From Avena insularis (taxonomy: Eukaryota > Streptophyta > Magnoliopsida > Poales > Poaceae), in the NCBI GenBank assembly GCA_023614405.1, contig CM042697.1, positions 305,630,323 to 305,694,322 on the forward strand: DNA of 64,000 nucleotides. Direction: 5' to 3'. Position 1 is the first letter of the stretch. Every line of letters begins with the position of its first letter. Of the stretch, positions 28,415-40,111 are shown piece after piece. Position numbers and translations under genes: made by a program. The notes beneath the pieces are model-generated. The model was given only the letters and a program-made list of their open reading frames with translations, made no database searches and had not been told where the DNA came from.

Positions 28415-29545
28415 ATGAATCTCGTCCTCGAGATTGGTAGACTAACAAATAGGTGTGGGTAGTCCTCTCGGATGTCATCCTCACGCTCCCAAGTGGCTTC
28501 ATCTTCGGTGTGGTGGCTCCACTGTACCTTGCAAAACTTGATTGTCTTGGTACGAGTAGTCCTTTCCGCTGTCTCCAGAATCTTGACCGGCTTCTCCTCA
28601 TAGGTCAAATCATTCTCAAGCTGAACCTCCTCTAGCGGTACAGTGTCTCTCAATGGTGTATCCACCATCTCCGGATGGCACTCCTTCAGCTGGGATACGT
28701 GGAACACGTTGTGAACAGAATGAGCCTCTGGCAACTCAAGCGATAAGCAACTTCTCCCTTGCGTGCTAAGACTCGTCTGGTCCAATAAACGAGGTGCCAC
28801 TTACCCTTAATTCCAAATCTCTTGATTCCACGAAGTGGCGACACTCTGGTATGCTCTATCACCTATCTCATACACCACTTCCTTGCGCTTGGCGTCGTAG
28901 CTCTTGTCTTGATTGTGCTACCTTGATCATCCCTAATCAAGCGACCTTCTCCTCGGCGTCCTTGATCAAATCAGGCCCAAACAATGGCGTTCCCCTACTC
29001 CATCCCATAGCAATGGTGTTCGGCACCGTTTCCCATCTGATCGTCAAACGGTGACGTCTTGATGCTGGTTTGATAGCTGTTGTTGTAGGAAAACTCAGCA
29101 TACGGCAAATTCTCATCCCAACTAGAACCATGAGCCAAAGCACAAGCTCTCAGCATGTCCTCCAAAATCTGATTCACCCTCTCGATCATCCATCGATGCA
29201 TGGGTGAAACGCTGTACTAAACTCCAATCTAGTTCCAAGTGACTCGTGCAGCTGGCGCCAGAAGTGTGAGGTGAATTGGGTGCCTCTATCAGATACGATA
29301 CCCTTGGGAACTCCGTGTAGGCACACAATCCTGTCCATGTAAATCTTGGCCAACTTTGCACTCGTATAGGTTGTCTTCACCGGTATAAAGTGGGCTACCT
29401 TGGTAAAATGGTCGACCACTACCCAAATAGAGTCATATCCAGACCTGGTCTGGCAATCTGTGATAAAGTCCATTCCACTCTATCCCACTTCCAATCCGGC
29501 ACGCAATGGCATGTGATCTGGCAGCTTACAGTGTTCTGCCTTCAC
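28415..29545 (-). pseudogene. TekB integrase with chromodomain-like tail
   Basis: After the HHCC finger (end of the frame at 29546) a stop is followed by the core in the frame 29473-29186: GMDFITDC, IWVVVDHFTKVAHFIPVKTTY and VSDRGTQFTS give the first two catalytic Asp. A frameshift near 29200 puts the Glu (MIERVNQILED) in another frame. The 28800-28437 frame ends with TTRTKTIKF and DEATWERED, the chromodomain-like tail, followed by YPHLF. At least three frame breaks; not functional. Same lineage as the TekE1 integrase but clearly a different family. Confidence 0.85.
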
Positions 29546-30508
29546 TCAGCTACATACATCACATAGGGCAATATGCTTGGCGATATCTCCCTTCATGTTG
29601 TTCCACCAAAATCTGCTCTTCAAATCCATATACATCTTTGTGTTGCCTGGATGTATGGAGTATGGCGAGTTATGAGCTTCCTGCAGAATCAACTTCCTTA
29701 TCTCGGGATCATTGGGCACACACAAGCGGTCTTCATACCACAAGGTACCATGCTCATCCTCGCGAATGTCCTTTTCCCGATTCTCCTTCATCTTTTCCTT
29801 TATCTCCTCTATTTCCTTGTCTCCTATCTGAGCCTTTATGATCCAGTCCTGTAGCGTCGGTTGGACTTCCATTGTAGCCAGGTATCCTTCAAATACTACC
29901 TCCAGTCTAAGGTCCTTGAATTGCTTGCACAAATCCTCAGGCAATTCGCCAATTGTCAATTCATTGGCATAAACCTTCCGGCTCAGAGCATCGGCTACTA
30001 CATTGGCCTTTCCTGGGTGGTATTGTAGATTCATATCATAATATTTGATAAGCTCCAACCATCTCCTTTGCCTCATGTTCAGTTCCTTCTGCGTGAATAT
30101 GTATTTCAGGCTCTTGTGGTTGGTGTACACATCACAGTGTTTTCCCATTAAGTAATGCCTCCATACCTTGAGCGCATGAACCACGGACGCTAACTCCAAG
30201 TCGTGTGTGGGGTAATTCCGCTCATGGTGTTTAAGTTGTCGCGAGGCATATGACACCACTCTCCCACCTTGCATCAGCACACTCCCAAGTCCCTGTCGAG
30301 AAGCGTCACAGTACACTTGGAAATCCTTCTGAAGATCTGGTAAACACAGGACAGGTGCAGTCACTAGTCGACGCTTCAGTTCCTGAAAGCTGGCTTCACA
30401 TACGTCTAACCACTCAAACTTCCTCTCCTTCTTCAGAAGTTCAATCATCGGCTTTGCAATCTTGGAAAAGTTTTCAATGAACCTCCTGTAATATCCAGCA
30501 AGTCCCAA
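29546..30508 (-). pseudogene. TekB RNase H and integrase zinc finger
   Basis: One open frame of 320 codons: the end of the reverse transcriptase connection ([19 protein letters not shown]), RNase H ([51 protein letters not shown]), a linker, and an intact HHCC finger ([17 protein letters not shown]). In YTNHKSL the usual catalytic Asp (TDHKSL) is Asn. It stops just after the finger. Confidence 0.88.
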
Positions 30509-31263
30509 AAAGCTTCGAATCTCTCCCGCATTCTTGGGTGCTTCCCACTCGATCCACTTTTCACTTTGCTTGGATCAACAACGACTCCTTCTCCTGACAC
30601 TACGTGTCCAAGAAATCCAACAGTGTTAAGCCAGAATTCACACTTGATGAATTTGGCATACAGCTGGTGTTCCCTCAGTTTCTCCATAATCAGTCGCAGA
30701 TGTTTCTCATGCTCGGCATCATCCTTGGAATATATCAGTATGTCGTCAATAAACACCACCACGAACTTGTCCAAATACTCCATAAATACCTTGTTCATCA
30801 TGGTCATGAAATATGCCGGGGCATTCGTTAATCCAAATGACATAACTGTATACTCATATAAACCATACCTAGTAGTGAAGGCGGTTTTTGGTACGTCCTC
30901 CTCCCGGATTTTCAGTTGGAAGTAGCCCGATCGCAGATCAATCTTGCTGAACACCTTCGCTCCTTCCAGTTGATCAAACAAGTCATTTATGTTCGGTAGA
31001 GGGTACTTGTTCTTGATGGTTACTTCATTCAGCGAGCGATAGTACACCACTAATCTCTTGCTGCTGTCCTTCTTCTCCACAAACAGAACAGGTGCACCCC
31101 ATGACGACGAACTAGGCTGAATGAATCCCTTTTCCAGCTGCTCTTTCAACTGCTTCTTCAATTCCTTCAGCTCATCCACATCCATCTTATATGGTTTCTT
31201 TGCTATTGGTCCTGTTCCTGGCATCAGGTCGATGAGAAACTCCACTTCCCTGTCAGGTGGCAT
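30509..31263 (-). pseudogene. TekB reverse transcriptase
   Basis: The frame from 31263 covers [56 protein letters not shown] with the first catalytic Asp, [11 protein letters not shown] and FIDD with the catalytic pair (around 30740). The usual VDYR reads VYYR. A frameshift at about 30550 separates it from RNase H. This is otherwise a full-length domain and the best reverse transcriptase on the minus strand. Confidence 0.9.
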
Positions 31264-31760
31264 CCCTGGCAGCTCTTCCGAAACTGCGTCGGGTAATCCC
31301 TAATCACTGGCACAGTATCCATGCTAACCCCCTTAAGAGAATTCAACTTACACCTTCCTGGTCGTATAGCCGACTTGAATCTAATCCTCTTACCATCCGG
31401 GGTCTTGAGTGAAACAGGTCGCTATGCACAATCTATGTGTCCCCCATGCATAGACATCCAATCCATTCCCAGAATAACGTCTAATCCCTGTGAATCCAAC
31501 ACTACCAAATGTGCACTGAAGTTGTGTGTTCCAATCCTCACAGTTAAATCGCGGCATCCCGCACTAGCTATCATATCTCCTCCAGGTGAACTCACTCTAA
31601 AAGACCTTTTTATAGACTCCGTAGGTAGCTTATACTTATCCACAAATGCTCTTGATATGAATGAATGCGATGCACCAGTATCGAAAAGTATAAGTGCTGG
31701 GTAAGTGTTGATTGGGAACTTACCAATCACAAGGTCGATCATCTGGAATCTCCTCCACAT
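31264..31760 (-). pseudogene. TekB aspartic protease
   Basis: The frame 31760-31422 contains the intact active site LFDTGASHSFIS, a second signature DVILGMDWMSMH and a typical length of about 110 residues. A stop at 31422-31424 and a frameshift near 31290 interrupt the link to reverse transcriptase. This is the only protease in the window with a fully canonical active site. Confidence 0.88.
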
Positions 31761-32751
31761 TCATGTGGTTCACGTAGCCTTCTCATTTGTTGGTTGGCTT
31801 GGTCCCTTCCTCTCCAGACAGTTATCCATAGTGTCCCTTCTGTTTACACTTGAAGCATGTCACCTCACTCAGATCCTTCTTCACAAAGTTGCGATCACGG
31901 TTGCGGTCATGTCCACCATGTCCTCCAGAGTGGTGAGAGTGTCCACCCTTGTGGCTGTGGTGGCTGCTCCTATGGTTGTCATGACGATGCCCATCGCCTC
32001 CATGGTGGTGGCGATCATGGCTCCCATGGTCACTCCCTCCATGCTTGGAGTATCCATCATATGAAGTGCGAGACTTGTGGTGTGAACCAGAGTGGTGATT
32101 GTTACTCTTCCTCTTGCGGTTCTCCACCTTTGTGCTTCCTTCCAAGATTCTCCTTGTCCATAAGCTCCTGGAAAGTGGGGCAATAAACCACCGAGCTGCA
32201 CCGAAAGCTCATCACCGAGGCCATCCAGAATCTCTCTCCTCCTTTTGCATCGTGTCAACATCCTCGGTGCATAACGGACAGGTTGTTGAACTCCTCAATG
32301 TACTCGGCCACGGTGCGATTGGTTTGGCGCAAGTTGCAGAACTCCTTCCTCTTGAGCTCGAACTCCACGAAGACACGTGGTTGGTCCTGAAACCTTCCTC
32401 AAACATTGCCCAAGTCACGGTATCCAGCGGGTGGGTGATCTGAAAAGTGTCCCACCAAGAAGCGGCTGGTCCCTCCGATAGGTGGCGGCAAACCTCACCT
32501 TCTCAGCATCGGCATCCAACATTTACTAGATCCTTGTTGACTGAACGCAACCGATCGAGAGCAACCATTGGTTCCGTTGCGAGAGAACTGAGCTGGCCTT
32601 AACCTCGAAATCTGGTGAGAGCATCTCCACGAGGCTGATTGTTTCCATTGTTGTTGTTACGATTTGCCATGAACTGAGTCATCACTTGGGTCAGCTGGGC
32701 CTGAGCTGCCATGAGTTGCTCCAACTCGATTGGGCTGACAATGGGAGGCAT
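31761..32751 (-). pseudogene. TekB gag with His-rich segment before the zinc knuckle
   Basis: Start ATG at 32751 (MPPIVSPIEL), in a position equivalent to the TekA gag start. An Asn-rich stretch (MANRNNNNGNNQ) sits where TekA has its long repeat. The capsid domain (RLRSVNKDLV, AASWWDTF, DTVTWAMFEEGF) is split over three frames. A segment of about 40 residues (around 31860-32040) is extremely rich in His, Gly and Ser. The knuckle CFKCKQKGHYG is cut by a stop around 31824, removing the last Cys. The TekB capsid is about half identical to TekA by eye. Confidence 0.82.
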
Positions 32752-33385
32752 CTGCAGTTCAAAGACAGTAAGTTTAGAAAGAATCAACTACGATAATTGG
32801 ATTCTACCCATGCATATGATCAAACAACATCAAACAATAGCAGACAATCACAAGCAAGCAACACATCAACAAACAAGTGATCCAGCAACATCTCAGGTGT
32901 TATCCTAGCAGTATATACCTACTAAAATAGTTTTGCAAGAGTTGGCAATGGTTAACTAAACAGTTGATCAACTAAACAACAAAACAGCAATCTGCCAGAA
33001 CAGTCCAGCGTTCATGAATTTTTCGCTGACTTAAACTCGTCGGAAAATTTAGCTGATTTTTGCACATATAGTATAGAGAGTTTAGCATCAGCCCAATTTT
33101 TCAGATTTTCCGAGTTACCATAAAAATATGAAAAATCATACGATCTTCTGTATCGTGAGAAAAACTGTGAAAATAACACAAATAGTAACCAAAATTGCCA
33201 TAACTCTTTCATAAAATTCGCACAAATAAATCCTAGGATATTGGAGTACACAAATAAGCAACTAATCACTCTTAAACTAACACGAACTAAGCTTCACAAT
33301 GATCGAGACTAATCCTAACGAATTTGCCTAACGTGGACTAATTGGTGGACTTCTATCTACTTCTTGAAGAGGTTGCAGTAGGTCC
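32752..33385 (-). other. TekB region between leader frame and gag
   Basis: AT-rich, no convincing frame. On the minus strand it ends TTTGAACTGCAG directly before the gag ATG, a good splice-acceptor shape, so an intron between the leader frame and gag is possible (inference; a donor near 33380 was not established). Confidence 0.5.
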
Positions 33386-34338
33386 TTGCTGTCATGCGTT
33401 GGCCTTTTTCATTGTACAACCATGGCGGGAGTGTACACCTCTCTGAATCATCACTTGAGATCTCAAACTCCACCTCTTCGGATCCTCCTCTTCTTCTTCA
33501 CTTTCAGCTGCAATCGCAAACTTCATCTCCTCCACCATCACCGTCTCCATCATCATCATCCTCGTCCTCATCATCATCATCGTTCCCACTGTCATCATCC
33601 CCATTGTTGCCATCATCTCCATTGTCATCATCAGAGGGTTGATTTAGCTGTGCTTGGAGAGTGGCAATCTGGGCTGTCATAGCTTCAATAGTTTGGTCCC
33701 TTTCCTGGACGGTCCCTTGCAATTGCTGTATGTTACAGGTGTTCTCCTCACTGCACCATGAAGATGAGCTATGGTTGCATCTCCGCTATCGGGCATTCTC
33801 CGAACTCCCACAGCTTCATGCGGGTGTCAATCTCCTGTCCTTGGACCACCATACCATTGCTAGCAAAATCTGCAATCTCCTTTATCATCCTCACCTTCTC
33901 AGCTAGAGCTCCATTCTCCCTTTCCATGTCCTCTATGTGCCTCCGACGGGGTGGCATGTTGTTCCTGTCGCCCGGGGTAACCACAATGTGCCCATCTTCA
34001 TCACGCCTTCCATAGTCACGGTAGGGTGAGTCTGCTGGCAGTAGGTGTCAGACACTATGGCACTAGCGAGACAGGGCTTCATGTATGGCCAAGTTGATTC
34101 CAAGTCCCCAGTTGCAGTATGTCTTGGTGTAGATCAAGTGCACGGGGTTTGGCAAGGCGGCATCTCTGAATATGAAGGTAGTGATCTCCCATGCATCCTC
34201 TCCATATCCATAGGTGTACAACCTTCTTCCCTTGAACATGGGCAGTGGCAATCCCAATGACTGCGAGAGCTGAGCTAACTGCCTTGCAAAGGGCCTTGGT
34301 GACTCCATGGTTGCATACTCAGTCCTGACTTCTCCCAT
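33386..34338 (-). pseudogene. TekB extra leader frame upstream of gag, acidic coiled-coil
   Basis: Between PBS and gag lies coding-like sequence that is not gag. It starts with ATG at 34338 (MGEVRTEYATM). After a break near 34063 it continues with a Glu/Arg-rich helix (RRRHIEDMERENGALAEKV) and a likely coiled coil (ERDQTIEAMTAQIATLQAQL). An Asp-rich tract at about 33520-33640 and a Glu run (ESEEEEED) follow. Total length would be about 310 residues over several frames. Extra frames in this position are known from plant Ty3/gypsy elements; I do not recognise a specific function. TekE3 has a frame at the same place without obvious similarity by eye. Confidence 0.6.
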
Positions 34339-34491
34339 CTATCAAGTAAAAGAGGAAAGTGTGAGAATAGCATATGGTAAGAATTTACGAGGGTGAAAGG
34401 CATAAGATGAAAGACAGAGTTAATATAGGCTTTAATAAATCTATGGCTTCCTAATCCAATTCTAGGTCACGATCCTACAGTCGACACACGG

Positions 34492-34503
34492 GCTCTGATA
34501 CCA
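34492..34503 (-). other. Primer binding site of TekB
   Basis: The minus strand reads TGGTATCAGAGC, complementary to initiator methionine tRNA, 3 bp from the LTR end at 34507. Confidence 0.9.
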
Positions 34504-34506
34504 TCC

Positions 34507-37447
34507 TGTAACACCCCGGTTCTGAAAAGACCGTGGCCTCTATGTGACATGCCAATCCCTGGATCGATTCATTAGCCCACAATAGAGTAAGATGAATAAC
34601 ATAGCAAAATAACCGTGTATCATAGATAACGAAGATCCAGAGTACCATTATTACAATAAAAGCTTAGCCCAAAGCTAGCTCAAATTATTCAGGTAGCAAC
34701 ATAAATAAGGTAGATCCTCCATTCTTCAAATTGCCCACAAGTGAACAAGTGCCGAGTGGAGTACCGTGGCCTATATCGATTACTCAGAATCGGAATAACC
34801 TGCAACATGAAACGTAGCAGCCCCGAAGGGTCAATACATAGAATGTATGGCAAGTAGAGCTAGTAATGGAGACAATAGTACTAACATCTACTTGCATATT
34901 TGGCAAGTGGAGCTGTGTCTGGCTTGCATTTGCAAATAAATTTGTCCTACTTTCATAAACAGTTTTTGATTTTCTTTGAAAAGATCCCAATTAAGTTAAC
35001 CCCACAATATTAAAACAATTATGAAATTAGAATGAGCGAGAAACATGTCATGGAATCAATATCAAGCAACTCAGTTGTCCATAACCGGGGACACGGCTAA
35101 TCGATTAGATTATGCACCCTGCAGGGGTTAGTACACTTTACCCATGTGACTTGGCCAGCCCAGCTCGTACCATCACTCTCATTTTGGGTGATGATAGGGA
35201 AAAGTCCAAGAAGAGACTGTTCGGGAAGTAGCTCCCTGATCCCGACGCGCACCGGTCTAACCTACCAAAATTCTACATCACTGGATACGCGGGTTCAGGT
35301 CACCACAACCTACTAAGTCCAACCAACCGCCCATTCCATTATTGGCACATGGTTGTACACGTAAGCTACACAATAAAGAAGCCAATCATTCTCTCTTGAT
35401 ACCTGGGTGCCTTTCCGCAATGAAACCACCAAAAATTATCAATACCATCACACCCAGGAGATTCATTGATTAAGTTGTTTTAGTTTTCACAAACCAATAC
35501 TTTTGGAAACAAGTCTCAATAATGTAACCCAGCCCTCGTTCAACATAGCATGGCTAAGCACATCTACTAACGGTGGTTCATCTACAAGGAAAGCCCTACC
35601 ACATAATTGGACATAGCATAGCGATAGTATCATCCTACACATGCATCTACAAAATACACGACAATGCATTGAAAATAGTAGGACGATATCATGAGCAAAG
35701 TAGCATCTACTTGCCTTGGTTGTAGCGGTCGGAAGAACAATCCACACACGAGCAAGCGTTGCACTCGTCACAATCTACACGATACAATTGCATTCATAAA
35801 CAAACAATCCACAACATATGCAACAAATATGATGCATGAATGCCAGAACGACAAGTGAATTAGTGCTACAGCTGAACCACATAATCCTATTCAATAATAC
35901 TACCGAATGCATGCATGGAAAATAGTTTTAGCGCTAGGAAAACTATTAAGTGAAAGTAGTGCTCAAACTAGAGCTAGAACTCAAATAATTCACTACCGGC
36001 AGAACACTGTTTGTAAAATCTTGGAAAAATTCTACCGCATAGGCCACTAATTACTCAGAAAGGAATTATAAAACTCCCCTAGTAATTAAAACACTGCAGA
36101 AAGCCACTAGACAGTTTCTGTAGAAGTTTTTGCTGTAAGCCTATCTTTTTAATTCACGATGAGATTCCCCTCATTCCACTGAATCCAGGGACATATCATA
36201 CGTGATTTTTAGAGCTACGGATCTTTTTCTACGAATTTAATACTCCAAAAGGCCACTAATTAGTTTGATTAAACTGTACTAAACCTTGCTGCAAAAGCCT
36301 GAACCAAAGGTACAGCGAGATTCTACGACACTGAATCTACACATATTTTATTTGCAATTTTGGCCAAGCGGTTTAATTTCTACGCAATTTACAAGTTTCT
36401 ACCGAAATCTGTCAACTAAAAGGATTAACGAAATTAACCAGTCAACTGTGTCTGTTGACTGGTCAAAGCGTCTGCTGACTGGGCGCTGACTGGGCATCTG
36501 ACTAGTCAACGCCTGAGTCTGACCGGTCAATGAACGATCTGAGCCGCTGATCTGAGATTTGACGGTGGCTGCAGGCTTACCGGAAACAAACGGCGAAACG
36601 GACGGTGGCGAGTTCCGGACGGTGCGACGATCGGTTCCGGCGATGGTGTTACTTGCGCGAGAGGGGAAAACGATCAACGCGTGGTTCAAGATCGTCAACG
36701 CGGCGCGCAAGACGGCAGCGTCGTGCGACCGCATGCAGACGGCGGACGCAAGACGGCAGCGTGCGTGGTAAGTCTTGTGGCGCGGCGCGCAGCGTGTCGT
36801 CAGCGTGTGCGTCTTGTAGCGTGGTGCGTCGTCTGGCGCGCGCAGCAGCATAGCGCAGCAACAGCGCGTGGCGGCGAGGCGGACGAGCGGCAGCGGGGCA
36901 GGGCGGCGACGACGGCGGCCTTACCTGGTGGCGGCGGCGGCGCGTGGAGGAGGAGGCGGCGACGCGCAAGCCGAGGGGAGGCGGCGCGATCGAGGCGACG
37001 GGGGCGGTTTACGAGGAGCGGGGCTAGGTGGCGGCTCGGGCCAGGTGGGGTCCTTTTGTGGGGCCCCACGCGGAAACCTAGGCTGAAACGGCGCGGAGTT
37101 GGTTTCGGACTCGGAAATCGGTCCAAAATTCGGACCGTTTTCCGACGATTCACTAAAACGGCCGCAACTGCTCCGTACGAGCTCCGAATCGAGCGATTCT
37201 TGCTCCTACGGTTTCGTACAGTCGAGGGGAACAATCTAGGGTCAAGGTTCGGGCAAAACCGCTAGGCTATAAGGGTGGTCAACGCTAGTCCTACTAAAGC
37301 CTCCCCTAGGAGCCTCGTAGCAAAATAGAATAGGGTTTTGAAAATAGCGTTTCGCCGATCCTTTTCACTCGATGGTTTTGCATGGAAAAGCATGATGCAA
37401 TGATATGAATGATATGCAAGACCAAATCTAAAATTTGGGATGTGACA
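34507..37447 (-). repeat. TekB 5' LTR, 2.94 kb
   Basis: Pairs with 25536-28398. The inverted-repeat motif is at 35076-35093. The GC-rich segment 36813-37092 differs from the left LTR; sequence on both sides matches closely. The plus-strand end is GGGATGTGACA at 37447, then the target duplication GATCC. Confidence 0.9.
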
Positions 37448-37452
37448 GATCC

Positions 37453-38034
37453 CTCGAGGTTCGTATATCGTGTTCTCATCGTGTTTCTGTTTCGATCTGT
37501 TTCTGTCAGGCAGATTCTGAGTTTTGGAGCCACAATATCTTCCTCTGGATCACCCATGGAGGATTCCTCCGCGGATGTCATCAACCCGTACATGTATGAG
37601 TTGAGGATTCATCCCAAGGAGTTGATTCTCAAGGATGGGAAGGTGCAGATGAAAGAAGTTCAAGGCCCTAAAGGAGAAGGCAGTCTGGAAGACAGGATGG
37701 AAGCATTGGAGCAGGAAGTTTTCAGGTACAAGAAGATGGCGGAACGGGAAGTGGACATCATCCATAATATAAGTTCAGAACTCATCACCAAGAACAAGGA
37801 GGAGGTTTCTGAGCTCCGAGACGAAATCCTCTCACTACATCAGGCCACCAACCAATTACAAGCACAACTCTACGACATACAAAATCAAAACTGTGAGTAT
37901 GAGGCAAGATTTAATCGCATAAGCTCTGCTGTTAGTTTTGGGATTGTGGAAACCAAGACACCTTTTTGGATGGGGAACCTTTACCTTGGAAGTCTCATGA
38001 TGACAAGGGAACACCACCACCACCGAAGGAGTAA
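37453..38034 (+). pseudogene. Athila-like element: coiled-coil ORF downstream of pol
   Basis: After the TekB insertion the Athila-like element resumes with an ATG at 37556 (MEDSSADVINPYMYEL). The predicted protein is hydrophilic with a strong coiled-coil region (SLEDRMEALEQEVFRYKKM, ELRDEILSLHQATNQLQAQL). Near 37970 a one-base shift moves the natural end to another frame (GTPPPPKE, stop at 38032-38034); the original frame runs on to 38197. The Athila lineage often has an extra ORF here, sometimes called envelope-like. This one has no signal peptide or membrane segment that I can see, so I do not call it envelope. Function unknown. Confidence 0.6.
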
Positions 38035-39425
38035 TTCGTCATCAGGTTTGGCATCCCCTTGGCTTGTTCCAAGCTTGGGGGAGTTCCGTGGTATCACATC
38101 ATTATCTTTTATCTTTTACCTTTTTAGTAGAGCTATATCTTTGGTAGAGAAGTTATCTTATAGGTTGGTTTGCATCGTGGAAGTATCTCTCCTTTAGTCA
38201 GTTATCTATGTATCCCTTGGTGTGAGTGCCTTTATGGAATATTAATGAGAAGTTTCATCTTTTACTTTTTACACTTCTTATTTTAGTTTGCAATCTCTAT
38301 TATATGATTGATCTTGTTGATCAGTATTGGCATCACTTTGGGAGCATCAAGTAGACCTAAATTGGTTTTGGCAAACCGAGCTCTGGTCAGTAGCAACACT
38401 TTTTGAGGCTTGAAAGGAAAAGATAAAAAGCTTACATATATTTTGTATCATTTATTTTCTTTCTTGATTGGCTCATAAGCTTAGTATTCTTTATTTAAGA
38501 TCTTTTGTGTCTTCAAGGAAGATTGCATGTTTGGCTTTGTTACTTGTAGATTTGCTTGTTTCCTTCAACTCTCTTGCTTGCTACCCAGCCTTGCTATCCA
38601 AACACCTGTTTTGAGAATGAATACTTCTCATGCATCCAACCCCCTTTGAACCAAAACCTGTGCCATTTGTGTCCACCATATCTACCCATTAGCACTATTT
38701 CTATTCCAAGCAAATTCTCAAGCTTCATCTATCTTTTGAATTAAAAATTATTTTGTTATATGAAAACTAGTTAGTAAAGCTCTCACGAACTTGATGGCAC
38801 ACCTTATTTTCTTACCCCTAATAAACTTGAACTATTGTGTCATCGAAGTTGTATATGCTTGCATCTATACGTTGGAATTAGCAGAACCGTGCTGTCACGG
38901 GGAACGCTTTCAACACCTATGGATACATATCCAGTTGATATCATGATTTTTTGTTTGCGGATGTCGTCGGTGTGAAATAAAAGGGGAGCTTGTAAGTCCA
39001 TGGAGTTATGTATGTGTGTTAGAGAAGCGCCTGGGCCGCTAGCCTAAGACATGCCTAATCATGGTGGAAACTTGCAGCATAACCATAGTGAGCAATCTGT
39101 GAAGCATCCTCAATAAAGACATATGCAAATAGCAAATAAAAAGATCGCTGAGATGCTCATTGTCTGCTTGCCTTGTCATTTTCATTATGGGATAGCTCCT
39201 GTATCATGTGCAAGGGGTACCCCGTTGGCGGTTCTTTATGATACACATGTACTTACAATGACAAGAACTTACCGGTAACTAAAGTTGAGTAGCATGAGGA
39301 GAGGCCCTCATACTCAAGGGACATGAGATTTCCAACTTATATTTCGTCAAGCATATACTCCATCTTTGTTCACTTTAACCTTAATCACCTCAAGATGCTT
39401 ATGATAGGGGCAATGAGAGCTCACA
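38035..39425 (+). mobile_element. Athila-like element: 3' region and probable LTR start
   Basis: AT-rich noncoding sequence. A purine tract AAAAGGGGAGCT at 38979-38990 followed by TGTAAGTCC at 38991 could be the PPT and the start of the 3' LTR. A possible end CACA is at 39422-39425, where TekE3 sequence begins. That would give only ~435 bp, short for an Athila LTR, so either limit may be wrong. No gene is seen. Confidence 0.4.
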
Positions 39426-40096
39426 GCTAGTAAGTACCATAATCTTTTGGAAGATCCTTCTGCCTGTCATACATCATGAAGCTGAGATGATCCACGTGAT
39501 GCTTCAGCTCGGGATGTTGTGGCACCTCCAATGGCTGTCCCATAGCATCACGCCTTGCGTAGTACTCAAAGCGAGTACCCTTATCTGATTGATGCTTTGC
39601 CCACACAGACGGGCAAGAGCTTCCTGCTTAGCCCTAGCGAGTCTGTCTAGCCAGTTGTTCTCTCTTAAGGTGAACTGGATTCCCTCTGAGGTGGGTGCCT
39701 CCATCTTGCCTCTAAGATTGGCAACAATCAGCCATTATAGTTCTCCTCCTTGATGATCGTTGAGCTATGCTCCGAAGATGGTGCGGGTTCTCAAGAAGTT
39801 CTGAAAGTTGGTCCAAATCGCGCTCAAAGATGAGATGTCTTCCATTGCCCAACTGGTAGAACTTGCTATACTCTACCTCCATCTATAAGAATATAGGATG
39901 AGTAAGTTAGTAGAGTGATTAAGTGTGTCAAATTTTATGTAAGTTTGCAAGAATTTTTGAAGGACATGAATTTTCATGAAAGAATCTAAGTGATAAGAAT
40001 GAGAATAGGTTTTCATAAATACTCACTTCTTTTGTTTTGAAACTAAGTTTTTGATTCAAGCGTCCATTCTAACTAGGGTCTCCTATGGTTAGGATG
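39426..40096 (-). pseudogene. TekE3 extra leader frame (fragment)
   Basis: Between the PBS (40097) and the junction with the Athila-like element the minus strand has coding-like sequence. It starts MEVEYSKFYQLGNGRHLIFERDL near 39883; then, in shifted frames, come GIQFTLRENNW and a region ending YDRQKDLPKDYGTY with a stop near 39430. It is not gag. It occupies the same place as the TekB leader frame. The gag that should follow is missing at the junction. Confidence 0.5.
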
Positions 40097-40108
40097 GCTC
40101 TAATACCA
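40097..40108 (-). other. Primer binding site of TekE3
   Basis: The minus strand reads TGGTATTAGAGC, one base different from the methionine tRNA complement, 3 bp from the LTR end at 40112. Confidence 0.75.
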
Positions 40109-40111
40109 ACT

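Larger units (their letters stand above)
25536..37447 (-). mobile_element. TekB: complete Tekay-like element, 11.9 kb
   Basis: TG at 25536, CA at 37447, and a perfect target duplication GATCC (25531-25535 and 37448-37452) inside the Athila-like element. Order from right to left: 5' LTR (37447-34507), PBS, extra leader frame, gag, protease, reverse transcriptase, RNase H, integrase with chromodomain-like tail, PPT and 3' LTR (28398-25536). All parts of an autonomous element are present, but every gene has stops or frameshifts. The two LTRs are nearly identical outside one GC-rich segment, pointing to a fairly recent insertion. Confidence 0.92.

Noticed and set aside
33540..33640. A CAT/ATG microsatellite
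   Set aside because: It is the Asp-rich coding stretch of the TekB leader frame, imperfect and short.
37556..38197. A retroviral envelope protein
   Set aside because: Position fits, but no signal peptide, membrane segment or cleavage site is visible; only coiled-coil and acidic or basic helices are seen.
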